A stretch of DNA of 64,000 nt from Patulibacter brassicae (GTDB taxonomy: Bacteria > Actinomycetota > Thermoleophilia > Solirubrobacterales > Solirubrobacteraceae). Shown here piece by piece: positions 17,298 through 25,504 of the stretch. Below the pieces are notes generated by a model that was not told where the DNA came from, ran no database searches, and worked only from the letters and a program-made list of their open reading frames with translations. The stretch spans positions 79,303-143,302 of the forward strand of contig NZ_JAXAVX010000008.1 in NCBI RefSeq assembly GCF_033949425.1, read 5' to 3'. Every line of letters starts with the position of its first letter. Within the stretch, counting starts at the first letter, position 1. Both the position numbers and the translations under genes were made by a program.

Positions 17298-18263
17298 ATG
17301 GACGACGACCTGGGCGCGACCCTCGCCGCACGGCTCCGCGACGGTGATCGCGCGGCCGCGCCGGCGGTGCTGAACCTCGTCGAGAACCGGACGCCGCAGG
17401 CGCGGGCGCAGACGGCGGCGCTGCTGGAGGCGCTCTCCCCCGCCGGGCTCGGGCGGGAGCCGGACGGGCACGTCGTCGGGGTCACCGGGCCGCCGGGCGC
17501 GGGCAAGTCGACGCTGCTCGGGGAGCTCGTCGCGGCGCTGCGGCGGGCCGGGCGGACGGTGGCGGTGCTCGCCGTCGACCCGTCGAGCCGGCGCAGCGGC
17601 GGGTCGCTGCTCGGGGACCGGGCGCGGATCCTCGTCGACCCCGACGACGACGACGTGTTCATCCGCTCGACCGCGGCCGGCGACCGGCTCGGCGGGCTGG
17701 CGTGGGCCACGCGCTCGGCCGCGCAGGCGCTCGCGGTCGCCTTCGACGTCGTGATCGTCGAGACGGTCGGCGTCGGGCAGTCGGAGACGGACGTCGCCGA
17801 CGTCGCCGACACCGTCGTCGTGATCGTCCAGCCGGGCTCCGGCGACGTCCTGCAGTTCCTGAAGAGCGGGATCATGGAGATCCCCGACGTCCTCGTCGTC
17901 ACGAAGGCCGACCTCGGGCGGATCGCCGATCGGGCCAAGAGCGACGTCCGCGCCGCGCTGCGCTCGGTCGGCAACCGGACGACGAAGGTCGTCTCCGTGA
18001 GCTCCGTCCCGCCCGCCACCGGCTTCGACGACCTCATCGGCGTGCTCGACGCGCACCGCGAGCAGCTCGACGTCGAGGCGCACCGCCGCGACGCCCGGCG
18101 CCGCACCGCCGTCGACGACTTCCGGATCGAGCACGGCGAGCGCGCGCTGCGGGCGCTCGGCGGCCGCGCGAAGGCGCTGCGCGTCCTGGCCGACGCGGAC
18201 GACCGGCACGCAGTCCCCGAGCTCGTCGCCGTGCTCGAGGCCGCCGCGCCGCGCCCCACCTGA
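17298..18263 (+). CDS. meaB: methylmalonyl/ethylmalonyl-CoA mutase-associated GTPase MeaB
   Basis: A 321-residue G3E-family GTPase (ArgK/MeaB) that protects and reloads B12-dependent acyl-CoA mutases with adenosylcobalamin. Motifs are intact: P-loop GPPGAGKST (about residues 64-72), VDPSSRRSGGSLLGDR (switch and base-2 region), VETVGVGQSE (G3 region) and VTKAD (the N/TKxD base-specificity loop). The C-terminal dimerisation region is shorter than in some relatives. In this window the partner is most likely the ecm product encoded at 9747; a methylmalonyl-CoA mutase elsewhere in the genome is also possible. The ATG start is supported by a TACGAT box 8 nt upstream. Confidence 0.93.
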   Translation: MDDDLGATLAARLRDGDRAAAPAVLNLVENRTPQARAQTAALLEALSPAGLGREPDGHVVGVTGPPGAGKSTLLGELVAALRRAGRTVAVLAVDPSSRRSGGSLLGDRARILVDPDDDDVFIRSTAAGDRLGGLAWATRSAAQALAVAFDVVIVETVGVGQSETDVADVADTVVVIVQPGSGDVLQFLKSGIMEIPDVLVVTKADLGRIADRAKSDVRAALRSVGNRTTKVVSVSSVPPATGFDDLIGVLDAHREQLDVEAHRRDARRRTAVDDFRIEHGERALRALGGRAKALRVLADADDRHAVPELVAVLEAAAPRPT

Positions 18264-18489
18264 GCGCGCGCGCCGCCGACCGGCCTCGGTCCCGGCGACG
18301 ACGTCGACGTCACGCCCACCCGTCGAGGAGCGCGGCGGCGGCGCCCCCGTCGGTGGGCGGATGCCGCCTCGCGACGGAGCGCGGCTGGACGCCTCAACGA
18401 GTGCCCGGTCATCGCGTGATCCGCTCCTCGGTCATCCGTCGACGCCCGCTCATGGGGTCCGGGTCGCGGTGCCGACGCTGGTGGCAGGA

Positions 18490-18508
18490 GGAGGCCCGTC
18501 CGGCCTCC
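18490..18508 (+). other. hairpin in the fliA leader
   Basis: GGAGGCC/GGCCTCC 7-bp stem with a 5-nt loop, ending about 10 nt before the AGGAG ribosome binding site (18518-18522) of fliA. It could modulate translation of the sigma factor; this is inference from position. Confidence 0.4.
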
Positions 18509-18527
18509 GAGATCGACAGGAGCAGTC

Positions 18528-19352
18528 ATGCGCACCACCCCGATCGCTCACCACCGTCCACGCCGCGCGACCGGCGAGCAGCTGGGCCGGATCTGGGAGC
18601 AGTACCGCGCCACCGGCGAGCGCCGCCACCGCGACGACCTCGTGTTCCTCCTGACGCCGATGGTCCGGCACATCGTCGGCCGCAAGGCCCGCCAGATCCC
18701 CTCATACTGCGAGCTCGACGATCTAGCGGCCGCCGGCTTCGAGGCGCTGCTCGTCTCGATCGAGCGCTTCGACCCAGCGAAGGGCGCGACGCTCGACCAG
18801 TTCGCCTGGACGCGCATCCACGGCGCGATCCTCGACGAGCTGCGCCGCCGCGACTGGGCGCCGCGCTCCCTGCGCCGCTGGGAGCGCGACGCCGAGCGCA
18901 CCACGCAGGAGCTGCGCCTGGAGACCGAGCGCGAGCCGACCGAGGGCGAGGTCGCCGAGCGCCTGGAGATCTCCGTCGAGGAGCTGCGCCAGCGCCGCGA
19001 GCAGCTGACGATGGCCGAGGTCGAGTCGCTCTCCACGCCGGTCTCCGGCAACGACGGCACGATCCGCGAGCGCAGCGACGTCGTCGTGTCCGACGACGAG
19101 ACGGTCCAGCCGGAGACGGAGACCCTGCGCCGCGAGGCGCACGAGCTGCTCATGGAGGCCGTCAGCGAGCTGCCCGCCCGCGAGCGCAGCGTCGCGCTGC
19201 TGCTGTACTTCGAGGGCCTGCGCCTGCGCGAGATCGGCGACCTGCTCGGCGTGTCCGAGTCGCGCGTCTGCCAGATCAACGGCTCGATCCGCCGTCGCCT
19301 GCGCACCGCGCTGGGCGACCACGCGGACCTGCTGGTCGGCGCCGTCCGCTGA
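18528..19352 (+). CDS. fliA: flagellar sigma factor sigma-28 (FliA/WhiG family)
   Basis: A 274-residue sigma factor of the FliA group, which directs RNA polymerase to late flagellar promoters. Region 2 is clear: YCELDDLAAAGFEALLVSIE and FDPAKGATLDQFAWTRIHGA (core binding and -10 recognition). Region 4 has the helix-turn-helix LRLREIGDLLGVSESRVCQI near residues 230-250. A good ribosome binding site (AGGAG, 5 nt before the ATG) fixes the start, so this gene is leadered, unlike many neighbours. Three sites in this window match a sigma-28 promoter with fixed 15-nt spacing (31605, 33025, 35777). No anti-sigma FlgM gene is seen here. Confidence 0.93.
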   Translation: MRTTPIAHHRPRRATGEQLGRIWEQYRATGERRHRDDLVFLLTPMVRHIVGRKARQIPSYCELDDLAAAGFEALLVSIERFDPAKGATLDQFAWTRIHGAILDELRRRDWAPRSLRRWERDAERTTQELRLETEREPTEGEVAERLEISVEELRQRREQLTMAEVESLSTPVSGNDGTIRERSDVVVSDDETVQPETETLRREAHELLMEAVSELPARERSVALLLYFEGLRLREIGDLLGVSESRVCQINGSIRRRLRTALGDHADLLVGAVR

Positions 19353-19360
19353 GGGCCGTC

Positions 19361-21187
19361 GTGCCCGACCCGCTGCAGGCCGGCGCCAACGCCGGCCGGC
19401 TCGCCGCCGCGCGCGTCGCGATCGCCGAGCAGGCCGCGACGCTGGACCGCTTCGTCCGCGCCGCCGTCCGCTGCGACGACGACGCCGAGGCGGTCGCGCT
19501 CGCCCAGGCCGCCTGCCACTGGAGCGCCCGGCGGCACCCGGGTCGCCTCGCCGACGTCGCCCTCGAGCGGCTGCTGCACGACATCGGCCGGCGCCGGGTG
19601 CCGGGTCGCCCCGACGACCACCGGCCGGCCGCGGACGCCGACGACGTCCGCCGCGTCCTGCACGTCGCGACCGAGGTCTACGCCACCGGCGGCCACACCC
19701 GCGTCATCGAGCGCTGGATCGAGCGCGACCACCGTCGCTCGACGCTGCTGCTGCTCGGTCACGACGCGCCGCTGCCCGCGTCGGCGGCCACCGCCGCCCG
19801 CCGGGCCGGGACCGCCGTCGTGCGCACGCCCGCCGAGACGCCGCCGCTCGAGCGCGCCGCGCACCTCCGCGCGCTCGCCGTCCTGCACGACCTCGTCGTG
19901 CTGCACGTCCATCCCGACGACGTCGTCCCCGCGCTCGCCTTCGCCGACCCCGTCGGGCGTCCGCCGGTGCTGCTCTTCAACCACGCCGGGCACCAGCTGT
20001 GGGCCGGCGTCGGGGCCGTCGACGTCGTCGCCTCGCTCTGGGCGCCCGACGAGCGGGCCTGCGTCGCCCGTCGCGGCGTCGACGCCGAGCGCTCCCTGCC
20101 GCTGCCGCTGCCGGCCGCCGCGCGTCGCCTCCCCGACCGGGACGCCGCCCGCGCCGCGCTCGGGCTGGGGTCCGACGCGCTCGTCCTGCTGTCGGTCGGC
20201 ACCGGCTACAAGGTCGCGCCGACGCTCGAGCCGAGCTTCGCCGGGATCGCGCGGACGCTCGTGGAGGCGGATCCCCGGATCCACCTGCTGAGCGCGGGCC
20301 CCGCGCCCGGCGACCGGCTGCTGCCCGACCACGAGCGGATCCGGCCGCTGGGGATCGTCGCGGACCTCGCGCCGCTGCTGGCCGCCGCCGACCTGCTGCT
20401 CGACACGTGGCCGATCAGCGGGGCGACCGCCCTGCTCGACGCGGCCGCTGCCGGGCTGCCGGCGATCTCGCTCGGCGATCCCTCGCCGGACGCCGACGCG
20501 GGCGTGCGCGTGCCCCACGGGATGCTCGAGGGCGCCGTCCACGTCGTCGGCTCGGTGCCCGAGCTCGTGGCGCACGTCCGCGCGACGGGCGACCGGGACC
20601 CCGCGGAGCGCGGCGCGGCGCGGCGCGCCTTGGCCGACGCCGTCGCCCGGCGCCACGGCGACGCGGGATGGAGCGCGGCGCTCGAGGAGCTCGTGACCGC
20701 CGCCGTGGCGCACCGCGGCGCCGCGCGCGTGCCCCAGGCACCCCGCACCGACGAGGCGACCCCGAGCGAGGCCGTCATGCAGCTCGTCCTCGGCGCGATC
20801 GACTACCGCCCCGAGCACGCCTACCTGCAGGCCGTGCCCGCCCTGCCGGTCGCGCGCCGGCCCGCCGACGCCACCGAGCTGCAGGCGCGCGTCGCGGCGC
20901 TCGACCGCCCTGCGCCCGCCGGCGCCCGCGTGGTCGCCGCGCCGCCGCTGCAGGCCGGCGCGATCGGCCGGATGCTCGACGACGCACGCCGCCACGTGCG
21001 CGCCGGGCGGGCGTCCGGCCTCGTCGTCGTCGCGGCGCCCGCCGACGTCCAGGCCGCCGTCGGGCTGCTGACCGCGCAGGTCGGCGAGGACGACGAGCTC
21101 GACGTCGAGCTCGTGGCCGCCGAGGGCCTCGAGCGGATCGCGCGCCCCGGGGACGTCGTCCTGGCCCGCGAGGCGCTCACCGCCTGA
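19361..21187 (+). CDS. glycosyltransferase-like protein, 608 aa, co-transcribed with fliA
   Basis: Starts at a GTG 8 nt after the fliA stop and is probably in one operon with it. The N-terminal ~110 residues are helical (RLAAARVAIAEQAATLDRFV). The central part looks like a GT-B glycosyltransferase: TEVYATGGHTRVIERWIE (about residues 103-120, a donor/acceptor loop typical of GT4-like proteins), LVVLHVHPDD, a second Rossmann half beginning LVLLSVGTGYKVAPTLEP, and ISGATALLDAAAAGLPAIS (about 352-370), the usual position of nucleotide-sugar contacts. The C-terminal ~150 residues resemble no family I know. Placed beside fliA and upstream of the glycosylation genes, a flagellin glycosyltransferase role is plausible but unproven. 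Confidence 0.6.
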   Translation: MPDPLQAGANAGRLAAARVAIAEQAATLDRFVRAAVRCDDDAEAVALAQAACHWSARRHPGRLADVALERLLHDIGRRRVPGRPDDHRPAADADDVRRVLHVATEVYATGGHTRVIERWIERDHRRSTLLLLGHDAPLPASAATAARRAGTAVVRTPAETPPLERAAHLRALAVLHDLVVLHVHPDDVVPALAFADPVGRPPVLLFNHAGHQLWAGVGAVDVVASLWAPDERACVARRGVDAERSLPLPLPAAARRLPDRDAARAALGLGSDALVLLSVGTGYKVAPTLEPSFAGIARTLVEADPRIHLLSAGPAPGDRLLPDHERIRPLGIVADLAPLLAAADLLLDTWPISGATALLDAAAAGLPAISLGDPSPDADAGVRVPHGMLEGAVHVVGSVPELVAHVRATGDRDPAERGAARRALADAVARRHGDAGWSAALEELVTAAVAHRGAARVPQAPRTDEATPSEAVMQLVLGAIDYRPEHAYLQAVPALPVARRPADATELQARVAALDRPAPAGARVVAAPPLQAGAIGRMLDDARRHVRAGRASGLVVVAAPADVQAAVGLLTAQVGEDDELDVELVAAEGLERIARPGDVVLAREALTA

Positions 21188-21240
21188 GGGCGGCCGCGAC
21201 GCCCGCCGGCCGCTGGGCGCGGCGCTCGGGCGCGTTCGCC

Positions 21241-21996
21241 TCAGCCCTCGACGGGCCGCTCGGCCACGACGCCGATGTTCGCGAGCAGCCGCGGGTCGAG
21301 CTCCTCGGAGACGGAGAACAGCGCCTCCAGCAGCGCCGGCGGGAAGTCGAGCATCATCGCGTTGGGCAGCGTCTTGAGGAACCAGCCGAGCTCCGCGCCG
21401 CAGCGCAGGCCGGCGGACTCGATGTCGGCGCGCAGCTCGTCCAGCGCGTAGACCCGCTGGTGCCCGACGAGCGCGTCGCGCGGCGAGAGGCTGTCGAGCC
21501 GGGGCTGCAGGCCCATCCGGACCGCCAGCCGGCGGTGCAGCGACTCGGCGTTGGGCACGACGACCACGACGCGGCCACCGGGCCGGACCCAGGACGCGAT
21601 CCGGCGCAGGAGCGCGCGCGGGTCGTCGACGTGCTCGGCGACGTGCAGCGCGAGCACCGCGTCGTAGGCCGCGGGCGGCGTCCAGTCCTCGAACAGGCCC
21701 TCGTGGACCGTCAGGCCCGGGTGCGCGGCGCGGGCGCGCGCCGCGAGCAGCGGCGAGCCCTCGAGGACGTCGATCGCCACGCCGCGCTCGCGCAGGCCGG
21801 TCGTCGTGCGCCCCATCCCGTAGCCGAGCTCGAGCACGCGCTCGCAGCCGGCCACGGCGCTCGCCAGCAGATCGAGGCTGCGGACCTGCTGGAGGTCCTC
21901 GATCGCCTCGTCGTCGACGGTGCCCGACAGGTAGTAGTCGCGGGCGAAGCGGTCGAGGGCGGCGGCGTCGAGGGGCGCGGAGGCAGAGGGTGTCAT
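21241..21996 (-). CDS. class I SAM-dependent methyltransferase
   Basis: A 251-residue Rossmann-fold methyltransferase. SAM-binding motif I is VLELGYGMGRTTTGL (about residues 54-68), motif II VAIDVLEGSPLLAARA, and motif III region YDAVLALHVAEHVDDPRALL followed by the post-motif WVRPGGRVVVVVPNAES, the common pattern of UbiE/Methyltransf_11-type small-molecule methylases. It is the last gene of the leftward run that starts at 31597. I infer it methylates the flagellin sugar or a nucleotide-sugar intermediate. It starts 17 nt after the stop of the preceding gene. Confidence 0.82.
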   Translation of the reverse strand: MTPSASAPLDAAALDRFARDYYLSGTVDDEAIEDLQQVRSLDLLASAVAGCERVLELGYGMGRTTTGLRERGVAIDVLEGSPLLAARARAAHPGLTVHEGLFEDWTPPAAYDAVLALHVAEHVDDPRALLRRIASWVRPGGRVVVVVPNAESLHRRLAVRMGLQPRLDSLSPRDALVGHQRVYALDELRADIESAGLRCGAELGWFLKTLPNAMMLDFPPALLEALFSVSEELDPRLLANIGVVAERPVEG

Positions 21997-22013
21997 GGCG
22001 GTCCGGGGACGGG

Positions 22014-24404
22014 TCAGGTGGCGATGCGCGCGGCGGCCTGCAGGCCCTGCACGACCTGGTCGTTCAGCGTGTCGGCGACGGCCGAGGCGGCGCCGGCGGC
22101 GAGGTCGACGTCCAGCCGGAGCCGATCGAGCTCCGCGCGCGCGGCGGCGTCGATCGCGGCGACCTCCGCGGAGGGCACGGGGAACGTCGGTCGGGCCGCG
22201 GCCAGCAGCGGGCGCAGCGAGCGGGCGGTCGTCGGGTCGACGAGACCGGCCGCGACGAGGCCGTCCCGCGCCCGCGGCACGAGGCCCTCGGCGCTCGTGT
22301 CGTGACGCAGCTCGACGGTGAGCAGGGCGCGCTCGGGATCGGCGCTGCGCCCGCCGCGCGAGACGCGCAGGACGGGGTTGGCGGGGTCGAGCACGTGGAC
22401 GAGCTCCGGGACGTCGGCGACGTCCCGCGTGGGCGCGTCGAGCCACGCGATCGCCGTCCGCACCCGCGGCGGGTCGTAGGCGATGCCGGTCGCGCGGAAG
22501 AGCGTCGCGGCGCTGCAGGCCAGGAGCGGACGGCGCGTGAGGATCGAGCGGCCGTCCTCGAACCGGATCGCGGTCCTCCCCCGGTCCGCCGGGGCGATCG
22601 CCACCGGCTCGCCGACGGTCATCACCTGGAGCGTCGTGCGGCGGTCCAGGCGCTCGAGCAGCGCGTCGACGACGCCGCCGCAGCCGTCCGGGTCGACGGT
22701 CTCCAGCGGCCGCTGCGGATGGAAGCCGATCGGGTCGCCGGCGAGCGCCTGCTCCAGGGTCCGCGGGTGGAAGAGCGGCGCCCACGCCTTGCGGCGCAGC
22801 GTCGCGGCGATCGACGCGGCGCCGCCGCCGAGGACCTTGTCGCAGAGCGGCGCGACGTAGCGCTCGTGGAAGGTCGGGCCGTGGTTGGCCAGGGACGCCT
22901 CCAGCAGCGTGGCGCCCGCGAGGCGCTCGGCGTGGCGGGGCGCCAGGAGCCCCGCGTCCTCGCCCGTGGTCGCCCGGGCGTGGCGGACCTCGTCGAGCAT
23001 CCGCCGTCGCACGGCGTCGGGCAGCGACGTCGCGAGCGCGGAGAGGTCGACGGTGAAGAGCAGGTCGGGCTCCCGCGTGATCCGCCCGGCGTCGCGCAGG
23101 ACCATCACCGGCGGCGCGATCGTGCGGATCCGGTCGCCGAGCAGCTCCCGCGCCCAGCGCTCGACCGTCGTGGCCCACGGCCGGTGGCCGGCGAGGCCGG
23201 GGCGGTACTCCCGCAGCGGCGGCGGCTCGGCCGGAGCGCCCTCGAAGCCGAGCTCCAGCAGCCGCACGCCGAGCTCGAGCACATGGCCGTCGCGGCGGAT
23301 CGGGGCGAAGCCCCCACCGACGCCCTGACGGGGCAGCAGCAGCCGCACGGACTCGCCGCGCGACGCGGCCGCGTCGGCGGCGACGAGCGCGGCGAGCGTC
23401 CCGCCGACGATGTCGCGGCGGCGCCCCTCCGGCGGTCGCGGCGTCGTGGGCGCGGGGCGCTCGGGCCGCTCGGGGCGGCGCTCGACCGGCGGCACCGCGA
23501 CGACCGGCGTCGCGCGGTCGGCGGTCCCGATCGGGCGGGGTCCGGGGATCATCGTGCCGGCCTCGGGTCGGGTCGCGCGCGGGCCGACGTCGGCGGGGAT
23601 CCGCGGGCGGATCCCCGGCGCGACGTCGCCGTCGGCCGGGACGTGGCGCGCCGCGGGGGGCGCGGGATGCTCGAGCGCGGGGAGCGCCGGCGGCGTCCCG
23701 CCGCGTCGACGCAGGACGAGGAGGTTCATCGCCCCGTGGTCCGGGAGGTGCCGCGCGGCCGCCACGAAGCCCTCCAGCACCGCGGGGTCGAGCGTGGCCA
23801 TCTGGCGGTTGGCCAGCGGCTTGAGCATCACGCCCTCGCGGTGGAGCACCTCGAGCCCCGCCTGCTCGGCGAGGCCCGCGAGCTCGTCGGCGTCGTAGAG
23901 CCGCCGGGTCGCGTAGCGGCGACCGGCCTCGGCGACCTCGTGGAGATCCTCGATGATGCCCATCTCCAAGGCGACGAGCCGGTGGATCGAGCGCGGGTTC
24001 TGGAGCGACAGGTGCAGCAGGCCGCCGGGGAAGAGGTGCGCGGCGGCGATCCGTCGCAGCAGCCCGACCGGGTCGTCGAGCTCGTGCAGGACGTTCGTCA
24101 GCACGACGTGGTCGAAGTGCCCGACGCCCGCCAGCGGCCGGTCGAGGTCGCCGCGGCGGACCTCGACGCCGACGAGGTGGCGCGCGCTCACGCGCTCGAG
24201 GTAGCGCTCCGCCTGGTCGACGGCGACGACCTGCCGGCCGTCGCCGACGAGCAGCGCGGTCATCGCCCCGGTGGCGCAGCCGAGCTCGAGGACCGACTCG
24301 CCGGGGCGCAGCCACGAGCGGATCCGCTCGCCGGTCGCCCTCGTGTAGTGCAGGTCGAAGTCGGTGTCCGGGTCGTAGATCGCCGAGTAGTCCACGGTGC
24401 TCAC
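22014..24404 (-). CDS. fusion: SAM methyltransferase + flavin-type oxidoreductase domain
   Basis: A 796-residue two-domain protein. Residues about 1-220 are a SAM methyltransferase (VLELGCATGAMTALLVGDGR, motif I; FDHVVLTNVLHELDDPVGLL; LFPGGLLHLSLQNPRS). A proline-rich, disordered linker follows (about 225-325). From about residue 329 the text DIVGGTLAALVAADAAASRG then VRLLL and GGGFAPIRRDGHVLELGVRL resembles the dinucleotide-binding start of FAD amine oxidase/phytoene desaturase-type proteins, although the GxGxxG is reduced to GGTLAA. Such fusions are unusual. The GTG start overlaps the acyltransferase stop (GTGA). Likely role: oxidation and/or methylation in sugar modification (inference). 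Confidence 0.7.
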   Translation of the reverse strand: MSTVDYSAIYDPDTDFDLHYTRATGERIRSWLRPGESVLELGCATGAMTALLVGDGRQVVAVDQAERYLERVSARHLVGVEVRRGDLDRPLAGVGHFDHVVLTNVLHELDDPVGLLRRIAAAHLFPGGLLHLSLQNPRSIHRLVALEMGIIEDLHEVAEAGRRYATRRLYDADELAGLAEQAGLEVLHREGVMLKPLANRQMATLDPAVLEGFVAAARHLPDHGAMNLLVLRRRGGTPPALPALEHPAPPAARHVPADGDVAPGIRPRIPADVGPRATRPEAGTMIPGPRPIGTADRATPVVAVPPVERRPERPERPAPTTPRPPEGRRRDIVGGTLAALVAADAAASRGESVRLLLPRQGVGGGFAPIRRDGHVLELGVRLLELGFEGAPAEPPPLREYRPGLAGHRPWATTVERWARELLGDRIRTIAPPVMVLRDAGRITREPDLLFTVDLSALATSLPDAVRRRMLDEVRHARATTGEDAGLLAPRHAERLAGATLLEASLANHGPTFHERYVAPLCDKVLGGGAASIAATLRRKAWAPLFHPRTLEQALAGDPIGFHPQRPLETVDPDGCGGVVDALLERLDRRTTLQVMTVGEPVAIAPADRGRTAIRFEDGRSILTRRPLLACSAATLFRATGIAYDPPRVRTAIAWLDAPTRDVADVPELVHVLDPANPVLRVSRGGRSADPERALLTVELRHDTSAEGLVPRARDGLVAAGLVDPTTARSLRPLLAAARPTFPVPSAEVAAIDAAARAELDRLRLDVDLAAGAASAVADTLNDQVVQGLQAAARIAT

Positions 24405-25504
24405 CGCTCCGTCGTGCCGGCGAGCGTCAGGCGCAGCCAGGGGCGCGCGCCGATGCTCGTCTTGAACTGGGCCAGGCCGGGATCGACCATCGGGGAGTCG
24501 GCGTCCCCGGCGGGGACGGTGCGGGTGGCGGTCGGCATCGACGGGTCCTCTCGCGATCTTCCGCTGCCCGGCACGCTCGAGACGCCGAGATCGACGAATC
24601 GCCCACCCGCGGCGGCGGCCGCCTCGACGACCCGCAGCGCGAGGAGGTTCATCGGCGAGCGCGGCAGCTCGTGGCCGTGGTCGCCCCACGCGACGACGTA
24701 CCAGCCGCCCGCGGTCGCGGCGTACGCGAGCGCGGCGGCCACCGGTGCCCCGGCGTGGCGCAGGACGAGCATCCGCACCACGGCGGGACCGAGCGCGTCG
24801 CGGGCGGCCAGGACGTAGGGCGCGTCGAGCGCGAGCCGGCGCCCCTTCGCCGCGCGGTTGGCGGCCAGCAGCGCGTGCGCGGCCCGCCAGCCGGCGTCGT
24901 CGTCGGGGGCGAGCCACTCCGCGCTCCAGGCGCCGTCCTCCTCGAGGTGGCGCAGCGCCCGGCGCGCGGGACGCTTGAGGTCGTCGCGGTAGCCCGCGGC
25001 GCCGCGATCGTCGAGGCCGATGACGAACGTCAGGTCGCTGGCCTCGATCCGCAGCCCGTGGCGCAGGAGCGCGTGGACGGCCGCTCCGTCGTTCGGCCCG
25101 TGGGCCTCGGGCCGGCAGCGGACGCGCACGACCGCCGCGCCGGCGTCCCGGGCCTGGGACAACGTGCCGGCGACGAGGGCGTCGATCCGCTCGGGCGTCT
25201 CGCGCGTGCGGACGAGGTCGAGGCCGCCGAAGGGCGCGGAGTGCCCGGAGGTGAGCACCGCGACGCCGTCCCGCGTGGCCAGGACGCCGGACAGCGAGCC
25301 GACCGGGCGTCCCTCGTGGTGCTCGTCGAGCTGCAGCAGGCGGTCCCCCGGACCGAGGTTCAGGCGGTGGAACGCCGCGCGGTTGAAGACGCAGCGCCAC
25401 GCGCCGTCGGGCTCGTGCCCGAGGAGCGCCGGCGGCAGGTCGGGCGTCCTCGTGGTCCCACCGCCGGCGGCCGGCGGGCTCGGAAGAGGCGGCGCGAGGT
25501 CCAT
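24401..25504 (-). CDS. FemAB/GNAT-fold N-acyltransferase
   Basis: A 367-residue protein resembling GNAT proteins of the FemAB/BioF2-like group. The central region (YRDDLKRPARRALRHLEEDG, about residues 180-200) and the C-terminal half with VVRMLVLRHAGAPVAAALAY, WYVVAWGDHGHELPRSPMNL and VDLGVSSVPGS match the double-GNAT pattern, ending FKTSIGARPWLRLTL as FemAB-like enzymes do. Next to a sugar ketoisomerase and aminotransferase, the likely job is acylation of an amino sugar, a step done by a left-handed-helix acetyltransferase in the known FdtC/QdtC pathways. The ATG overlaps the aminotransferase stop (TGATG). Confidence 0.72.
   Translation of the reverse strand: MDLAPPLPSPPAAGGGTTRTPDLPPALLGHEPDGAWRCVFNRAAFHRLNLGPGDRLLQLDEHHEGRPVGSLSGVLATRDGVAVLTSGHSAPFGGLDLVRTRETPERIDALVAGTLSQARDAGAAVVRVRCRPEAHGPNDGAAVHALLRHGLRIEASDLTFVIGLDDRGAAGYRDDLKRPARRALRHLEEDGAWSAEWLAPDDDAGWRAAHALLAANRAAKGRRLALDAPYVLAARDALGPAVVRMLVLRHAGAPVAAALAYAATAGGWYVVAWGDHGHELPRSPMNLLALRVVEAAAAAGGRFVDLGVSSVPGSGRSREDPSMPTATRTVPAGDADSPMVDPGLAQFKTSIGARPWLRLTLAGTTER

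Noticed and set aside
18393..18420. CTCAA about 130 nt before fliA, possible autoregulatory sigma-28 promoter
   Set aside because: Fifteen bases after CTCAA the sequence reads CGCGTGAT, not GCCGATSA; the match is too poor.
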